From Purshia tridentata (taxonomy: Eukaryota; Streptophyta; Magnoliopsida; Rosales; Rosaceae): a stretch of 64,000 bases of DNA. The notes beneath the pieces are model-generated. The model was not told the origin of the DNA, did no database searches, and worked only from the letters and a program-made list of their open reading frames with translations. Below are positions 43,959 through 55,888 of the stretch, in pieces. The DNA lies in the NCBI GenBank assembly GCA_003254885.1, contig QANT01001429.1, positions 53,108-117,107 of the forward strand. The letters are read 5' to 3'. Positions within the stretch are counted from its first letter, which is position 1; every line of letters begins with the position of its first letter. Made by a program: the position numbers and the translations under genes.

Positions 43959-46145
43959 ATGTCGTGGGCTGGCCCAGAGGATTCTCTTCTTTCCACTTCT
44001 CTTGCAAGCTATCTCGACAGTACTCTCTCTCTCTCTCTCTAGATCTGGTTTGGGGCCATTGAGAAATGAGTTTATTGATTCTTTGCAGATTTTTATGTTT
44101 TAGCTGTTAGTTGCTGTATCGAGCTGTTTTTCTAATACTTCTCTGGTATAACATATGTTTCATGGAAAGGTTTTAAAAGTTGCTTTACTATTTGATTTGC
44201 AGATTGCTTATTGCAAGCGCTGTTTTATTGCCTTTTTTTAAAAAAAGAAAAAAAACTAAGTATGAGATATAGTGAACCTTCTCTGATGACAAAATCTCAT
44301 TTATAGTGGATGATTGACATATTATTTAGCAAAATTGATCTCGACTTTTTATGGTTTTTTGTTAATGTCCAGTTGACATAAACAAATAAAGCTTCAAATT
44401 GGGGTCTCTGCACTAGTAATTGTAGTGAAGTTGAATTTCTAGTGCAGTATTGTGGATTTGGGTGTAGTAATCACATCTTTTTTTTCTCCCAATTTCTTAG
44501 AATGGAAAACATATCTTTGATAGATACAGAAAAGTATAAAGGGGAAAAAGATTTCTTCAAAGGAAAAGGTGATAACGAAACAAGTGAGGTGAATGTCAAA
44601 CTGCTACAGTTGTGTAATAGAAGTACTTGAAGATGTTTTCTCCACTTAGGCTATTAGACTTAACTTCTTGCATTTCCGTTGTGGAATACTTTACAGAATA
44701 TGGAAATTTAAGCCATTTTCAGAATGCCTCAACAGTCAATCTAGTTATAAATTTGACTAATATGGTGAAGGTGCAGATGCACCCATTAAATTCAAGGTTC
44801 AAAATTAGTGCTTGAAGGTCACTGCATGCATTTCCGTTGTTGAATAGTTTGCAGAACATGGAAATTTAAGCCGTATTCATAACGCCTCAAGATTCAATTT
44901 AGTAATAATTTTGACCTAGCTGCAGAAGGTGCATCCATTAAATTCAAGCTTCATAACTAGTGCTTTAAGGTCACTACAGATGGTGTGTTGAAACTACTTG
45001 GCTTATTTAGGATTTTTTTGTTCTTTTCAGAAAAGCTTCTTGTCTTGTTGCGAGATGGACGAAAGCTCTTGGGAATACTACGGTCTTTTGATCAGTTTGG
45101 TAATGTGTCACATCACATAGCATACTAAGTGCTCATGAGCTTTACTCTTTTTATTTCTCTTGAAACCTCAACTAATGATGGTAATTTTCTTCCCTCTTCT
45201 CAGCGAATGTTGTCCTCGAAGGTGCATGCGAAAGAGTGATTGTTGGCGATCTTTACTGTGACATCCCATTAGGTTTGTATGTAATCCGTGGGGAGAATGT
45301 TGTCTTAATTGGAGAGCTGGTATGTTTCATCTTTCAATTCTCTGAAACTTGACTACTGTTAATATTTTTTGAGTACTAAGTCTGATCTTTTATTGAATTC
45401 TTATTACCCACTCTATAGGAATTGGATAAGGAGGAGCTTCCCCCGCATATGACTCGGGTACCGGTAGAAGAGATAAAAAGGGTAAGTCTGTGTATGCATG
45501 TTGGTCAATGCTTAAACTGAAAATTCCATTCTGCAATGCTTATGGTGTTGCCATTTGGTCATATGGAAAATGCAAGCCACAGTCACCCACGTGTGCATGG
45601 GCAGCTGTGGAGTGCTAAATCAACTTCTCACATTTGCCCACACGTTATAGCTAGCAAACCTCTTGGTCAGATCGACTATTGGATGAAGAGAACTCTTGTG
45701 AATTCCTATGTGGCATAGATAAATGCTTGGCACCTTTTCTAAGTTTGTCCTGCCAGGGTTAACAAAGGAACTTCCTTATGCACTGCTATTTTTGAGTAGG
45801 AATATAAGTTTACTTGGTTCTTTTTAAAGTAAATAATCTCTTATATCCGCTGACCTGAGACATGCTGCAACCTTTGAGTTACATCCTGCCCCATGTACCC
45901 TTCTGTACTTTTCTATATATATAAATTTGTCCTTTTAAGTCAAGTCTGTTAATACTGTAAATTGTGCAATCTTTTTATGTTTTTGATTCAGTTGGGTCGG
46001 ATTTTTCCATGCTATATGTTAGTCTTTTGCACTTTCAATAATTTCAATACATTTTCTCTTCTATCAGGCTCAGAAAGCAGAGAGGGATGCTACAGATTTG
46101 AAAGGGACCATGAGAAAAAGAATGGAGTTTCTTGATTTTGATTAA
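43959..46145 (+). CDS. LSM1: Sm-like protein LSM1
   Basis: Subunit specific to the cytoplasmic LSM1-7 heptamer that binds deadenylated mRNA 3' ends and promotes decapping in P-bodies. Exons 43959-44019, 45031-45099, 45204-45319, 45419-45481 and 46068-46145; 387 nt, 128 residues, a normal length for plant LSM1. Sm1 motif: KKLLVLLRDGRKLLGILRSF through FANVVLEGACERV; Sm2 motif: GLYVIRGENVVLIGEL. The C-terminal extension RVPVEEIKRAQKAERDATDL is the LSM1-specific helix. The start MSWAGPEDSLLSTSLASYLD matches the plant family. Intron 1 (about 1 kb) contains a diverged tandem duplication. Confidence 0.96.
44670..44980 (+). repeat. LSM1: Diverged tandem duplication (about 158 bp period) in LSM1 intron 1
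   Basis: GCATTTCCGTTG begins at 44670 and at 44828. Both copies continue through GGAAATTTAAGCC, CGCCTCAA/TGCCTCAA, CATTAAATTCAAG and AGGTCACT. They differ by scattered substitutions and small indels, so the duplication is old. Confidence 0.85.
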
Positions 46146-46971
46146 CTTGTCCTCTCATTTTGTTGTTGACCATGTCCGCAAATTTTAGTGCGGCTGTGAC
46201 CCAAGATTTTCACCTCAATAGGATTGCGAAGAAGAAGAAGAAAAAAGAGAGAGAAATAGTATCAGTTCTAAGGATCATTCACAAAGGCGGGAAATGAAGT
46301 GGAGTTTTGGGTCGCATAGAGTTGATGTTTGATGATTCCTTAACCCAGTGTCTTATGTAGATTTAATTGATATGTTCAACCATGTGGTTGGGTCTACAGA
46401 ATTGGTTGAGGATTTAGATTTGCAATTGCTTCTCTGTTGAACATGAATTGTTTTTGATTTCCCGTGGGTTGTTATGGAGCTTCATTTTTAGAGGGCACAG
46501 TCAGTGTCATTTCTTTTGTAAGATGGTCATTCCTGTTAAATCCACATAACATTTACATGCAACAAGTATCACCATATACGTCAGTGTTCTATGCTACTAT
46601 CGCATGCTCCTATTAAGATTTGTATCCGCCTGTCCAAGCAAAAAATGAAATTGGTTTTGCAGCGTGGGTGCAATATTCTGAAAAAAATTGGAGTCCAGTG
46701 ATAAAAATAAGAGATTTGTATATCAAATATATGCGACTTTTTACGTATCAAGGAAAATCTTATCCCTTCATTATTAAATTTTAGTACCAAATCCAAGAAA
46801 TTTCACGTGGTAGATACTAGATTGGATCATCAAATCTGAACTCTTAAACAAGCCTTTCACTGAAGTATGTGATTTGAAGTTTGAACAATCCACAGTCACT
46901 TCAAATCCGTAACATATAAACAAAGACTGCTCATTGAACTAATACAATTATAAGATTACTGCAGCAAAGGC
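46146..46971. other. Convergent 3' flanks
   Basis: Spacer between the LSM1 stop and the stop of the convergent cupin gene. The LSM1-proximal part is likely 3' UTR. Nothing else recognised. Confidence 0.55.
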
Positions 46972-48625
46972 TTATGCTTGATCAGGGAATGTGAACAACG
47001 ATATAAGAGGCTCCCTACTAGGAAAGCGAGAAACAAGCTCTGAGCGTTTTGCCAACTCGAAGTCCTGGAACTGAAAGGCAGGTGCACAAGTGCATCCCAC
47101 AAGAGAGTAGTGGGTTTCAGAATCCCTTGGAGCAGCTTTGACCAATGCCCCATCTGATGAGATGCTGAAGTCCTTTGTTGGAAATGCACCAAACCATATA
47201 TTTGGAGGCACTGTATACTGGGGTTGCTGATCGTCTCCAATCAAATTGGGTCCAAGGCAGGTTAATTTCACTTGCCCATCTTTGTCATTCAACTCCAATA
47301 CCTGATAAAAAGTTCTGATTGTGTTGAAAGAAGAGAGGGCAGGCAACATAAAGAAATGCAGTGTGGATTCTTTTGAAATGCAAATATAAGCAAGATACAT
47401 GATCATCACAAATGTATGAGATACTATGTGCTAGAAGATGAAACAAAACGCAATAACATCTCAATAAAGTTAACATGAAAACAGCTTCATTTGTCAAACC
47501 GTTTTATCTTTTGTCAAAACCATTTTAGGCCATTGCAACTTCAAATTAAATAAATTTTGCCACATTTGTATCACATATACAAACACGCATGTGTATCTTC
47601 TTACTGTTTTATCTTTTGCATGGCATGTCTAAGCTCCCAAGCCAAGGGAGAAATGATCATGACTTGTAGTGAGATGGGTGGCCAACTTTAACATACAACA
47701 CAGCTATTGAACATGGAAATGACTACAGAAATGGCATGTGAATACATCACATGGATATCATGAAATGACTATAGAAATGACATGTGAATGCAGAGTATGT
47801 TGATCTTTCAATGTTTGAGCCATGACCGGAGTGTACCGTAATAGGTTCTCCCACATAAAAATGCCAGGTTTCTGCACATGGTATACGATGAAGGCGTGAC
47901 ACATTCCCAGACGGCAACAAGAAGTAAATACACGAACTGACAGGGCGCTCAACCTTGTCTGCAGATCAGCCACACTTCTCTTAGTAACATAAATGGTAAA
48001 AAAAAATAGTTCAACCAAGCAAACATTGACAAGCTCTGTTGCTAATTCAATAAGACTCTACCATATTTGTATCACTCTGTTTCTAGCAAGACAGGAAGGT
48101 GGAACCAAAAATTCCCATACAGAACAACAGGGCTGCATTTACTTTTCCTTTTTAACGAAAATTCCTTTGCTACATTTTGAATTCAAAATGGGTCTATTTT
48201 GAATTCAATTGGGCACTGGTTGCATGGACACCATCGGGTGACTTGTAGTATGATTTAAACTAGGTTCCTACATGTTGAATTGGGGCATTAATTCCAAGCC
48301 CAAGAATCCAATTTCACACAACTAAAATGCAGATATAACACAGTCAAGCTAACTATTCAGCATTCATTCCATGTGAGCTCAGTTGCATAAATCTCATTCA
48401 ATATATTTTCCACAATCCTAAATTCAAGATCCAAATGCAGATAACAGTAAAAACCCAATAATAAATAAATGTCAAAAGTCAGATCAGTGACAAGGACTTA
48501 CAGTCTGGGGGAAGCTGACACAAGGGGAGGACAATGGATGTGTCTCTGAAAGTTTCAGAGTAAAACCCACCTTCTGGGTGAGGATTCAGTTTCAGTTTTG
48601 CTACAATCTCTTTTGCAGTACTCAT
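46972..48625 (-). CDS. DUF985 cupin (RmlC-like) protein
   Basis: Small single-domain cupin of the DUF985 family; no reaction is established. Exons in coding order: 48625-48502, 47958-47837, 47301-46972; 576 nt, 191 residues. The start MSTAKEIVAKLKLNPHPEGGFYSETF carries the family opening. The cupin core reads DYKVERPVSSCIYFLLPSGN, then SRLHRIPCAETWHFYVGEPI, the segment that supplies the family's metal or ligand residues, then LTCLGPNL. The end has APAFQFQDFELAKRSELVSRFP, conserved in the family. The two introns are GT-AG; the second (47302-47836) contains a short imperfect tandem repeat near 47716-47790. Orientation is convergent with LSM1. Confidence 0.92.
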
Positions 48626-49901
48626 GTCCGTGTCTGTGATCTGTCTGTCTTCCTCGGATAGTCGGTTGACACTCTCTTAGATTCGCTTTAGATTGGTGTT
48701 TGACGGTTTGGTAACATGTACTCATGTAGCAAATTTGGTTACTGTGTCTGACTTTTTCTTCTCGGGTCACACGACATAGCCACCAAAAGGTCCAGAACCG
48801 AACACATCGACCCATATGGGTTTGGGTTTTGGGCCTGGGCCACCTTAGGCAGATCAGGAGGCCACATATAGACAAGAAATTATTGGATACATTCATAACA
48901 GCTCTACGTGGTATAATTGATTGATGTGTTATAATATATGTAGATATTTGATACGATATCTTATAATTATAAACTTATCGTCCATTCATATTATAACACA
49001 CCTAAATTGGTTACATTATGTAACAGTTTTACAATTATACCAATTATATTTTTTCATTGACCAAGTTAGTTTATGAATGATCCTTGTGATTATTACTTTT
49101 CCTTCTAAGTCAAGTTGTCCATTACATTTTAAACTTAGTATCTTCATTTTTTAACAAAACGGAAATTAATTGAAACTAATTAAGTGTCATTTAAACTAAA
49201 TGATTATTGGTGTAATGAAGTGATATTAAGGAGGAACCTTCAGGTTCACAACTTCAAACAGATGGGTAGCTTTTTAGTTATTAGAATTTAGAACTACAAG
49301 CAACCTTGTTATTTCTCTCTATTTTATTCTTGGCACGTATATAGCTTTTCCCATGCATGTTGGACACTGCATGGAATGAAGATGCTGACAAGTGACTACC
49401 ACTCTGATGGAAACAATTTTGAAGATCTTGAAAAGTCATTGAATAAACTCACGTACGTGATACATATATGTATGCATGTACATGAACGAATGTCTCTATT
49501 AGTATTCCTAGAAAAGAAAATTATATTGTGGTGAACTGAAGATACCTATGTTTATATACAACTATTTAAAAGAGAAAGAAAAAGAAAAAAGGGTGTGACC
49601 CTGATCAGGAATTAGATAGAAAACTAAGAACCAAAACTTCCTCCAGAATAGTGATGTATAATTTATTCAGTATATTCACTAAATTCCATTTCTTCCTTGT
49701 TCCACCCCAACAGTATAGTGGCAAGAAAATCTCCTCCAGATCAATAGAAATATGATCACTTTTTTTATTTTAGTATTTTCACAAAATGGCATTTGTGCTT
49801 CTGTGGCTGCAGCTAGCAGTTAGTTGCGAAGAATCAACAAAAAACTCACTCTCTGCTGCATATGCCCTTTTTAATTTCTGCCCTGAAACAACCTCCTAAT
49901 C
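48626..49901. other. Cupin promoter and receptor kinase 3' flank
   Basis: Spacer between two minus-strand genes. The part near 48640-48850 is the cupin upstream region; the rest is AT-rich. No recognised gene. Confidence 0.5.
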
Positions 49902-51888
49902 TCAAACTTTTACCTCTTTTATCCTCCTGATGGCTTCCATAATATCAAGCCGTTGCACAGGATCCCTCTCAGTGCAAGCAGCTCCAATTTGGAGGATCTG
50001 CAGCATCTGAGCCACTGAATCTCCGTCGTCCTTTGCAATCTCCGGGTCGAGCAGATCTTGTTCCCTCTGCTCAGACATTGCTAAATGCACCCACTGCACC
50101 ACATCAGTCCCTCCTTTGCCATTGCTCAAGTACTGAGAAGGGAACTTCCCAGTCAGGATTTCAAGGATCACCACTCCAAGACAATAAACATCAGACTTTG
50201 GAGATATCTGCTGGTTCTCTAGGTACTCTGGGGTTCTAAAGGCAAACATTGATTGTGCTCCATAGTTGGGGTTGATCATTGGATTGAAGGCATAGTCATT
50301 CAGGACTGCTTCGTAGTCTTCGGTTAGAAGCACATTGCTGGACTTGAGGTTTCCATGGGGCAGGTCATATGATGCAAACTCTGTATGCAGGAACCCCATC
50401 CCACAAGCAATTCCTTCCATGATCTTCAAACGAGTTGCCCAGTTCAGCTCAGAGTGACAAATTCCACGATCACCTTCAAAATATATGAATTGGGCATGAA
50501 TGAATATTGGAATTAAGTTTCATGTATATGCTAATTAATTCGATCAGCTGTACATTACCATGCAAAACGTATAGCAAGCTGCCCTTGGGAATGTACTCTG
50601 AGATCAAAAGTTTCTCTTCTCTGCGGTAGTGGTAAGCCAAAGGCGTCAAGATGTTCCTATGGCGGAGTCTCCCAAACCTTCTCATCTCAGCCTCGAAGCC
50701 CTCTCTCCCCAACCTGTTCATCTCCCTCATCCTCTTCACCACCACAGACAACCCATTACCCAATACCGCCTTATAAGCCGATCCCAACCCGCCATTCCCC
50801 AAAACCTCAGCCGCCGCTTTCATCAAGTCCGGCAACCCAAAAACCCCCCTCTCCTCATTCACAATACACAGCTCGCTCTGCGACCCCTTCTTGGCACTAC
50901 TTTTTCGGCTACCAGCGACCGACATTGCCTCCACGCTATGTACACTACTACTCACACTGCGGGCATTGCTACTCGGCACATGAACCTCAACCATCTGATC
51001 CCGCTCATCGAAGCTGTCTTTCCCAAGCATGCTGAAGTCATCGTCCCTGCGCCGCCGCCTCGCCACCAGCAACACGTAGACCAGCAGCAGAGCCATGCAA
51101 GCAAAAATGACCCCAATAACTATATTGATGGTGTGTGATTTTTCGATATCATCCCCGGGGTTGCGCGACGTCGTTTGGGTTACCGGAGGCGGCGACGGTG
51201 GTTGTTCGCATGGTTTTAATGGTCCCCCACAGAGTGCGCCATTTCCTTCAAATGTGCTTTCATCGAAATTGGACAAGCTGGGTGGGATTGGTCCCTCCAG
51301 GTTGTTATTGGACAAGTCCAGGGAGCGTAATTCTTGTTTGAAATCTGGGATTGTTCCGCTGAATTTGTTGTTCTCCATGTGAAGTTCGATGAGGAGGGTG
51401 AGTTTCTTCAACGACCCCGGGATTTTCCCGGTGAAAACGTTGTCGTTTAGGTAAACTTTCTTCAACGAGGTCATGTGGGCGAAGAAATCGTCCGGGATTT
51501 CACCAGAGAATTTATTTCCCGTCAGCAGCAGAGACTTCAAAGCCCCGAGAGAATGGAAATCCGGAATGGGACCCGTGAACTGGTTGTTGACTAAACTCAG
51601 AGTTCGGAGCCCCGGAATGGCTTTCAAGGCCTCAATGTCGACCTTCCCAGAGAGACCCATGTTGGTGAGATGGAGACCGCTGATAACCCCATTGGTGCAG
51701 ACCACTCCAGCCCAGTGGGCTTTGCAGGGAGACGACTTGGGGACCCAGTTATTCAAGGCGCCGGCTTTGGCAAACGAATTCTTCAGGTTGAGGAGGGCCT
51801 GCTCTTCGGACATCGACAAGGAGAGGTGTGGAGAGAAGGAGAGGAAGAAGAGGAGGAAGAGCAAGAGGAAGCGAAAAGCGGCGGCCAT
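49902..51888 (-). CDS. LRR receptor-like kinase, pollen receptor kinase (PRK) type, atypical catalytic loop
   Basis: Plasma-membrane LRR-RLK of subfamily III. Two exons, 51888-50559 and 50473-49902; 633 residues. Signal peptide 1-25; LRR N-cap with SSPCKAHWAGVVC; about five LRRs to ~205; CGGPLKPC and a Pro-rich spacer; membrane helix ~253-276, followed by RRRRR; Ser-rich juxtamembrane region; kinase domain from ~350. The glycine loop LGNGGLGSAYKA and Lys385 (VVVKRM) are present. The catalytic-loop HRD is HGN (483-485), so the catalytic Asp is replaced, and DFG is DYA (503-505). LRR-III kinases often lack activity, and a scaffold or signalling role is known for some PRKs. PRK subgroup is inferred from the LRR count and PHGNLKSSNVLL. 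Confidence 0.93.
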
Positions 51889-52792
51889 TGCCGAGCCGGA
51901 GCCGGAGTAAATGGGACTGAGTCGTCGTCGTCGTCGTCGTCGTCGTGGTGTTCGTCTCCGGAGGAGAGAAACGAGCCGCTTCCCGGAGAGAAAATTGTGT
52001 GCTTCTCTCTGGGGCTTTGTTTTGTTTGCTTAATTTCGTTTTGTTCATCAATTTGGGGTTGAGGGGGAGCCATGGTTTTTGGGTGGTGTGTGTGGCTTTG
52101 AGCTTGGGATTGGCGATTGGAGTCTACCAGATTTCACATGACAAACCCTAAGAATAGAGAATTGGAACAGAGGAAAGTGGGCTGGTGTGGCCTGTGGGAT
52201 TGTGAGGAAGAGAGAGAGCTGTGGAAGTTTCTTTGACCTTGTCTTCCTCTGCATGTCCTGCATTTCCGGAATAATTAACTTCTGTCCCAAGAAAGCTAGG
52301 ACTTTAGGACTCGAGGTCTTTCATTACTCAATATTCACTCACATAGGCCTAGATATTTATTAGTGGAAAAATGTCAAATTCAATTAAATATTGAGATATG
52401 CTTAAGACAATCACTCATCCGTACGTATATGACTATTAACCATAGATGCATGCGAGTCTTGACCAAAACGACTAAAATTACAAAATGTAAAGAAGCCTAA
52501 AATAGAATATTTGCCTAAAACAGCAAATTAATATTGTTTGGAACCTCAAAGCTTGTTGGATAGCACATTGGCCACCTAGACATCAGTTATACTCTCACAT
52601 CAAGTTGTAACAAAATGAAACTCAATTACAGAATGGGAAGTCATGAAGTAGTTTTCGTGGCTTCTTGGTATGTACACGTTCCCTTGATCTTTTAACAGAA
52701 GACAGTATTACAACAATGCACAGAGTTAATTACTTGCAGGCTGTTTGGTGCTGCATTAACAAGCCTTCCAGGAGTCCTCAGGTTCCACAGCA
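51889..52792. other. Receptor kinase leader/promoter and LHCA5 3' flank
   Basis: Contains a (GTC)n trinucleotide repeat at 51921-51946, about 35 bp upstream of the receptor kinase start and probably in its 5' UTR. The rest is CT/GA-rich leader, then AT-rich spacer. Open frames over the repeat (Asp, Ser or Arg runs) are artefacts of it. Confidence 0.6.
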
Positions 52793-53945
52793 TTAGTATT
52801 GTGTAGTGAAAGCCTGAAAAAAATGAAATGTTGGTACTTATAATGAGCATATAAATCTTTTTCAACTTCACTAAAACATAGAATTACCGAAAATATGTTG
52901 CAGTGACCAGGATCTGCAATATGAGCCATCAAGTTGTCAATGGGGTCTTTCCCAGTATAAATGGCTTGGAACAAGAAACCCACAAAGGCTAGCATTGCAA
53001 GGCGCCCATTCTTGATCTCCTTTGTTCTCAGCACCATCACAGGCTCAGGAGACCCTCTTCCCCACATAAAGGGATCAAACCACAGCCCACCTGGGTACCC
53101 AACATCTGGCTTTGGGTTCTTTTTGTGAGGAAGCTTGGGCTCTATGTCAACACTCCCAGGCTTAATTATGTCAGCCCATCTCCTACCCTCAACCCAACCC
53201 ATTAGTGCTAACTGCACCACAAACAGGGTTGTTGGGTCTGCAAAGTACTCTCGTTCACCAGCCTCATACCATGAGAAGTTCTCAATGAAGCCTAACCTTT
53301 CAAGCCACTCTGGAATGAGAATCCCTGCCACTGCAAGCATTGCCCATCTGCCATGCATCAGCTCGGCTTGTGCAAACCATTTTAGTAGCTCTGGATCAGA
53401 CCCTGCAATTCAAACTTGTAAAATTGAGTTGCATATATATTCTATTAAAACTGTATAAATGTTCTACAACATATATGTGCATACCTAATCCAAGTGGGTC
53501 AAAGCCAAAATCACCAGGAAGGCTGCAGTTTTAGCAAAGAAGTCAAAGTGAAACCAGAGATTATATGCTGAATTAGAAGAGGGTGTTGTGAAAAACAGTG
53601 AAATTAATTAACTATTACCTGCCATCAAGCCACTCAGGAGGTGAACTACCAGGAAACCACAAGGGTCTATCTGGAGGGAGTGGTTCACAGACACTTGACA
53701 CTCCTTTTGTTGCATTTAAACGGGTTGGTCTCCCCAGCATACATGTTGTGAATTTTCCTGTGGGAAATTTCCATGGCACTATTTCCCTGTTTCGAATCAG
53801 TATCCTTGGACATTAATTAACAAGCTTGTTTTGAGAAAACATTAATGAATCTTGAGATTGAAATTAAGAATGTGGTTGGTTTAGACCATTTTTATTACCT
53901 TGTTGGGAAGCTTGAGATTGAAGAAGAGGCAATGGAGAGGGCCAT
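52793..53945 (-). CDS. LHCA5: Chlorophyll a/b-binding protein of photosystem I, Lhca5 type
   Basis: Minor PSI antenna protein; Lhca5 also links PSI to the chloroplast NDH complex (family knowledge). Exons in coding order: 53945-53899, 53786-53619, 53522-53485, 53402-52888, 52813-52793; 789 nt, 262 residues. The first ~40 residues ([16 protein letters not shown]...) are a Ser/Thr-rich transit peptide. The LHC signature follows: [35 protein letters not shown], helix [21 protein letters not shown], helix [17 protein letters not shown], and helix [20 protein letters not shown], with the chlorophyll-ligating ExxxxR pairs intact. [19 protein letters not shown] and the short end NIFSAFTTQY separate it from Lhca1-4. 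The last coding exon is only 21 nt. Confidence 0.9.
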
Positions 53946-55888
53946 AGATGGCAATGGCTCAGCCAAACTCTGCAGAGTTTGATGGCTTTGGTAAGGCTTG
54001 GTCAGGCTTCCCTTTCAGACTGTGTGACTGTACTTCTATTCCTACGAAGCTGGATAATTCATGATAGGGTCACAAGAAGGAGAATAAGAGCCAATGGCAA
54101 CATGGCACGTGTTCCGGATATGAGATTTCCTAGCCATGTGACCGTAGGTGGAGCTTGAGGCATGGATTGGCCAAAAACTCAGCTATGAGCTCACCTACAT
54201 CATCTAACCCAAAAACTCACATGCAAAACTAACATATTTTGTTATCTAAATCCAAAAATACCCACTCCATAAAACGAAAAATAGTAAACTTATGATTTAT
54301 TATCAAATTAGTATTATTTTTTTTAGTCTAGTGAGGGAGAGAGGATTAGAATTCGGAACTTAAATATAGGAATAAATATTTTGAACGCTCATTTATTATT
54401 AGAAATTCTAGTATTGTTTCACATTATTTTTATTGTCTTAATTTACTTTCCGTAAACTTTTTCAGTGTTTAACATAATTCGAAACTGTTAAGTTCATCCA
54501 TAAACCTATTTTTAAACCCTGTAATCATAAGTCTCCACTGTAATAGTTGTTGAAAAGTACATAACCTGATAATTCATAATCTTTGACATATATATACACA
54601 TATCGTTGTTGAGTTGAATGTTTGGAGGGGTTCAGTTGAATCTTTCATTCCATATAGGGCTAGTCATCTGCTCAACATGCAATGCAGCTGAGTGTGTTAG
54701 GTGGTGTAGCTCATCCATTGCTTTCTCCTGGTGACCAAATGGACAGATTAATATTGTAACCTGTCAGCAGTCTACTTCTTGATATATGATACAATAATAT
54801 ATACATCCTCCTACAAGTTTACTTCATAGTGCCGCAAAAGTGACAACCTATTTGTATTTTCTTGCGTATGATAGAAAAAAAAAATAGTCATGAGATTAAG
54901 TTTGGGGGAGAAAAAAATGAGTTAGGTATTAAGTTTGTGTACATTATAGTAATGCGCGCATAAACATTGATATATTAATTAGGTTGGTATTTTTTAGATT
55001 CATAACTAAGGATGGTCAATGATTTTGTAAAAATAAATGTACCATGATGTAGTCAAGATGTATCTTTGTTTGATGAACACCTATTAAATAACACATGTTC
55101 AAGATTACCTAATCATAAACCGAGATTTTTTTTAATCAAGATGCTCTACCAATTAAAAACCATTTTTTTTCTTTTAAGTTGAAACCAAATAATGTTAATT
55201 AAGTGGTAAGGGTCCATAAGGACCATAAGGTAATGAACAAGAATTTAAATAGATACAAATTTGTAATTTTATTTAAACAAAAAAAACTATTATGATCACA
55301 ATTATCTTTGATGCACACGTGACCTGACCCGACACAAGCACCATGAAATTTCAATGAGACCACCTGTTAAAACACTTTCACTTCTCACTCGCATCACTGT
55401 TTCAGAACTCAACCCCCTCAAATGATCAAATCTCAAAGTTCCAAACTCCGAGCAATAAAAATAAAAAGAAAGCTCCAAACTTTGTTCGCTTGCTGAGACC
55501 CAAAACTCAAGCTTGCAAATCCTCTTTAACTGAGTTCTTAACAACCTTCCCTTGAAAAGCACTCAAGCTTCAGCGTTTCACAAACCAAATCCACCCGACT
55601 CTGCTCACTGACATTAACATTAACGTCTCACCCTATTGGCAGATTCCCACCACCATTTTTCTCTCGTTATCTCTCTCTTTCTCACGCCCCCATATAGATC
55701 TTTCCCTCTATTCCTAGCACCAAAACAACAAAGACCCACATAGTCCATGTTATCAAAGATCAAACACACCCACTTCCCCAACCACCCATCTCCATCGACA
55801 TTCGATTTTCTGAATCAAATTGGCTCGACCCATTAGTTCATTTTGCACAAAGATCAGTGCTTTGAATTGCTGTACAATCTAATTGACC
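53946..55888. other. Divergent spacer between LHCA5 and the GH28 gene
   Basis: Upstream DNA of both genes. It is strongly AT-rich from 54200 to 55300. From 55310 it becomes richer in CT tracts, the likely GH28 leader; a second CACGTG lies at 55316-55321. No gene recognised. Confidence 0.5.
54090..54111. promoter_or_regulatory. LHCA5: G-box and CCAAT box upstream of LHCA5
   Basis: CACGTG at 54106-54111, about 160 bp before the ATG, with CCAAT nearby at about 54091. G-boxes in this position are typical of light-regulated LHC promoters (bZIP/bHLH, PIF or HY5 binding). Function is inferred from the motif only. Confidence 0.45.

Noticed and set aside
43672-43996. Minus-strand open frames over the LSM1 leader
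   Set aside because: They are antisense to the LSM1 5' UTR and first exon, low complexity in places, and have no family motif.
44503-44630. Possible extra exon in LSM1 intron 1 (MENISLIDTEK frame)
   Set aside because: Including it would break the Sm fold, which is complete at 128 residues without it.
50629-51382. Plus-strand open frames antisense to the receptor kinase
   Set aside because: They mirror the GC-rich kinase exon; the sense frame carries all the LRR and kinase motifs.
51670-52073. Open frames with Asp, Ser, Arg or Thr runs around 51921-51946
   Set aside because: They are produced by the (GTC)n repeat and the CT-rich leader, not by a gene.
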